Positions 62,383-64,000 of a DNA stretch of 64,000 bases are shown here, in pieces. The DNA is from an uncultured Flavobacteriaceae bacterium (GTDB taxonomy: Bacteria; Bacteroidota; Bacteroidia; Flavobacteriales; Flavobacteriaceae), in NCBI GenBank assembly GCA_937929935.1, contig CALFUL010000004.1, forward strand, positions 310,001 through 374,000, written 5' to 3'. Made by a program: the position numbers and the translations under genes. A model generated the notes under the pieces. That model had not been told where the DNA came from, did no database searches, and saw only the letters and a list, made by a program, of their open reading frames with translations. Every line of letters begins with the position of its first letter. The first letter of the stretch is position 1.

Positions 62383-62892
62383 TCAATCTAAAATATCAAG
62401 GGCCCGAGAAAATTCCTCTTCAAAAAGCCAATGATTATCTTGGGTAAATTGATACACTTTTAAAATTCTGTCTTTAAATTCAGGCAACATTCCGTTTACT
62501 GAAACATAATGCGTAGCCTCAGTAAATGAATTCAACAAACTTTTATAGAAAGAATCGGCCACATTACGTTCTAAAGAAAAACTTTGGGCAATTTCAATAT
62601 TATATAACATGACATCAGCAATCAAATGTGGGGCTACGCCCAAATTTATAAAGTGTTTAATAAATTTTTGCGCTACGGATCGCCTGGCTTTGGGTTTTCT
62701 TCTTTTTACCGGGTAGTATTCATTAGAAATACGAACCTTGGCATTTTGAATTAACTTATCTTCTTTAGGGTTAAAAGCAAAATCATAGAATTCTTTTACA
62801 ACTGGAAATCTTTCATACAAATCAATCAATTGACTTTCGAGTTCTTTTCGTTTTAATTCTTTAATATATTTTTGAAGATTTCTTTTGCTCAT
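62383..62892 (-). CDS. DUF6155 family protein
   Basis: 169 residues from the ATG at 62892 (MSKRNLQKYIKELKRKELES); a further ATG upstream adds seven residues. It is helical, with VVKEFYDFAFNPKEDKLIQN and basic KRRKPKARRSVAQKFIKHF. No catalytic motif. Matches the DUF6155 type of Bacteroidota proteins by pattern. Function unknown. Confidence 0.75.
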   Translation of the reverse strand: MSKRNLQKYIKELKRKELESQLIDLYERFPVVKEFYDFAFNPKEDKLIQNAKVRISNEYYPVKRRKPKARRSVAQKFIKHFINLGVAPHLIADVMLYNIEIAQSFSLERNVADSFYKSLLNSFTEATHYVSVNGMLPEFKDRILKVYQFTQDNHWLFEEEFSRALDILD

Positions 62893-63063
62893 ATTTAAAT
62901 TCCTAAAATTCAAAAATAAACTTTGTCAATGAGAATACGAGCTGACTCTGAATATTCTTAAGATTATGACAAAATATGTATAAGTTCTTCTTAATCCCCT
63001 TGCAAAAGACACTATTTAGATGTAATATGTTGTCTTGTTCAACAAATAAACCATTACAACTAT

Positions 63064-63927
63064 ATGAGGCAACTAAAGATAATCAAGCAGGTAACCAATA
63101 GAGAATCAAAATCTTTGGATAAGTACTTGCAAGATATCAGTAAAATAGATTTAATAACCGCAAGCGAAGAAGTCGAACTAGCCCAGCGCATTCGTGAAGG
63201 TGATCAAAAAGCACTAGAAAAGTTAACAACTGCCAACCTTAGGTTTGTAGTATCAGTAGCAAAGCAATATCAAAATCAAGGATTAAAATTACCTGATTTA
63301 ATTAATGAAGGAAATCTTGGTTTAGTAAAAGCAGCGAAACGTTTTGATGAAACTCGTGGTTTCAAATTCATATCATACGCTGTTTGGTGGATACGTCAGT
63401 CAATTCTTCAGGCATTAGCAGAACAATCAAGAGTGGTACGTTTGCCTTTGAATAAGATTGGATCAATCAATAAGATTAAGAAAACCTTTTCATATTTAGA
63501 GCAGGCGCATGAGCGTCCGCCATCTGCAGAAGAGATTGCTAAAGAATTAGAAATGACTGTAAGTGAAGTAAAACAGTCAATGAAAAATTCAGGGCGTCAT
63601 GTTTCTATGGATGCACCTTTACGTGAAGGAGAAGATTCAAACCTGTATGATGTTTTAAAGGCAGGAGAATCGCCTAAGCCTGACAGACTATTGATGCAGC
63701 AGTCTTTGAATACTGAAATCAATAGAGCATTAGAAACTTTATCGCCAAGAGAAGCAGATGTAGTAAAGCTATATTACGGTATTGGTGATCAGCAATCAAT
63801 GACCTTGGCTGAGATTGGTCAAACCTTTGATTTAACACGAGAACGTGTACGTCAAATCAGAGAAAAAGCCATTCGTAAATTACGTCACAATTCAAGAAGT
63901 AAATTATTAAAGACTTATTTAGGATAA
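63064..63927 (+). CDS. rpoD: Primary RNA polymerase sigma factor (RpoD/SigA)
   Basis: 287 residues, the short form of Bacteroidota. Region 1.2 ([20 protein letters not shown]), region 2 ([40 protein letters not shown]), region 3 ([20 protein letters not shown]) and region 4 ([35 protein letters not shown]) are all intact. It recognises the TTTG/TAnnTTTG promoters of the phylum. A strong terminator follows. Confidence 0.97.
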   Translation: MRQLKIIKQVTNRESKSLDKYLQDISKIDLITASEEVELAQRIREGDQKALEKLTTANLRFVVSVAKQYQNQGLKLPDLINEGNLGLVKAAKRFDETRGFKFISYAVWWIRQSILQALAEQSRVVRLPLNKIGSINKIKKTFSYLEQAHERPPSAEEIAKELEMTVSEVKQSMKNSGRHVSMDAPLREGEDSNLYDVLKAGESPKPDRLLMQQSLNTEINRALETLSPREADVVKLYYGIGDQQSMTLAEIGQTFDLTRERVRQIREKAIRKLRHNSRSKLLKTYLG

Positions 63928-63951
63928 GTTTTAATACTCATTATAATTAAC

Positions 63952-63987
63952 AAAGGCCCATACTGTTTAGTATGGGCCTTTGTTTTT
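63952..63987 (+). terminator. Rho-independent terminator of rpoD
   Basis: AAAGGCCCATACT-GTTT-AGTATGGGCCTTTG followed by TTTTT, 25 bp after the stop. Confidence 0.93.
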
Positions 63988-64000
63988 GAGTTTTGTATTC

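Noticed and set aside
1-64000. CRISPR arrays, tRNA or rRNA genes
   Set aside because: No regularly spaced direct repeats of 25-40 bp with unique spacers, and no cloverleaf or rRNA-like stretches, were noticed on either strand.

Overview
The window comes from a low-GC member of the Bacteroidota, most likely a marine Flavobacteriaceae (Maribacter/Zobellia/Arenibacter-like). The signs are the short 287-residue primary sigma factor, an E1 alpha/beta fusion for branched-chain 2-oxo acids, many small lipoproteins with an LxSC-type lipobox, a DUF6155 protein, A-rich leaders with almost no Shine-Dalgarno sequences, and the KTSC-DnaJ and DUF4956/DUF2490 families. The species cannot be fixed from the sequence alone.

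Layout. 1-1.7 kb: 3' part of the fused E1 gene. 1.8-8.1 kb: a tightly packed operon with an FAD oxidoreductase, a methyltransferase, a type III polyketide synthase and a small fatty-acid-synthase-like set (FabL-like enoyl reductase, FabZ-like dehydratase, ketosynthase, acyl carrier protein) plus a membrane protein; it looks like a phenolic-lipid or related polyketide pathway. 8-20 kb: YceI protein, two small paralogous secreted proteins, Bcr/CflA exporter, cysE-cysM, a one-domain degenerate DEAD-box protein, an EamA transporter, two tandem DEAD-box RNA helicases (the second DbpA-like) and a zinc-ribbon SDR protein. 20-25.7 kb: a frameshifted fusion of a carboxypeptidase-regulatory-like domain to an oligopeptidase B-type S9 peptidase, a secreted protein and a DnaJ/KTSC protein.

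25.7-35.7 kb is an accessory island with unusually long non-coding spacers. All its readable genes lie on the + strand: hipBA, parDE, a C5-cytosine methyltransferase with an HpaII-family restriction enzyme, a DGQHR/ParB-like protein paired with a HEPN protein (candidate undescribed defence pair, HEPN gene interrupted by an in-frame TGA), and a frameshifted phosphatase. The spacers hold two families of diverged direct repeats and a recurring 12-bp motif, ATTATGTAAAAT. This suggests that the modules moved or duplicated as cassettes. No integrase is visible.

35.8-64 kb is mostly ordinary flavobacterial chromosome: cold-shock protein, FKBP lipoprotein, a sugar-metabolism pair, EamA transporter, M14 carboxypeptidase, DUF2490/DUF4956 pair, GntR regulator with a perfect palindromic operator, penicillin acylase, an ECF sigma factor cut by a stop codon in its recognition helix, amidohydrolase, MobA-like enzyme, VWA lipoprotein, a 3D-domain lipoprotein cut by TGA right after its lipobox, serine hydrolase, menB, a split HipA (HipT-like kinase plus HipS-like N-domain), glycosyltransferase, SF2 helicase, ghrA-like dehydrogenase, DUF6155 and rpoD. 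Several genes carry a single inactivating stop or frameshift, a recurrent theme of this window.
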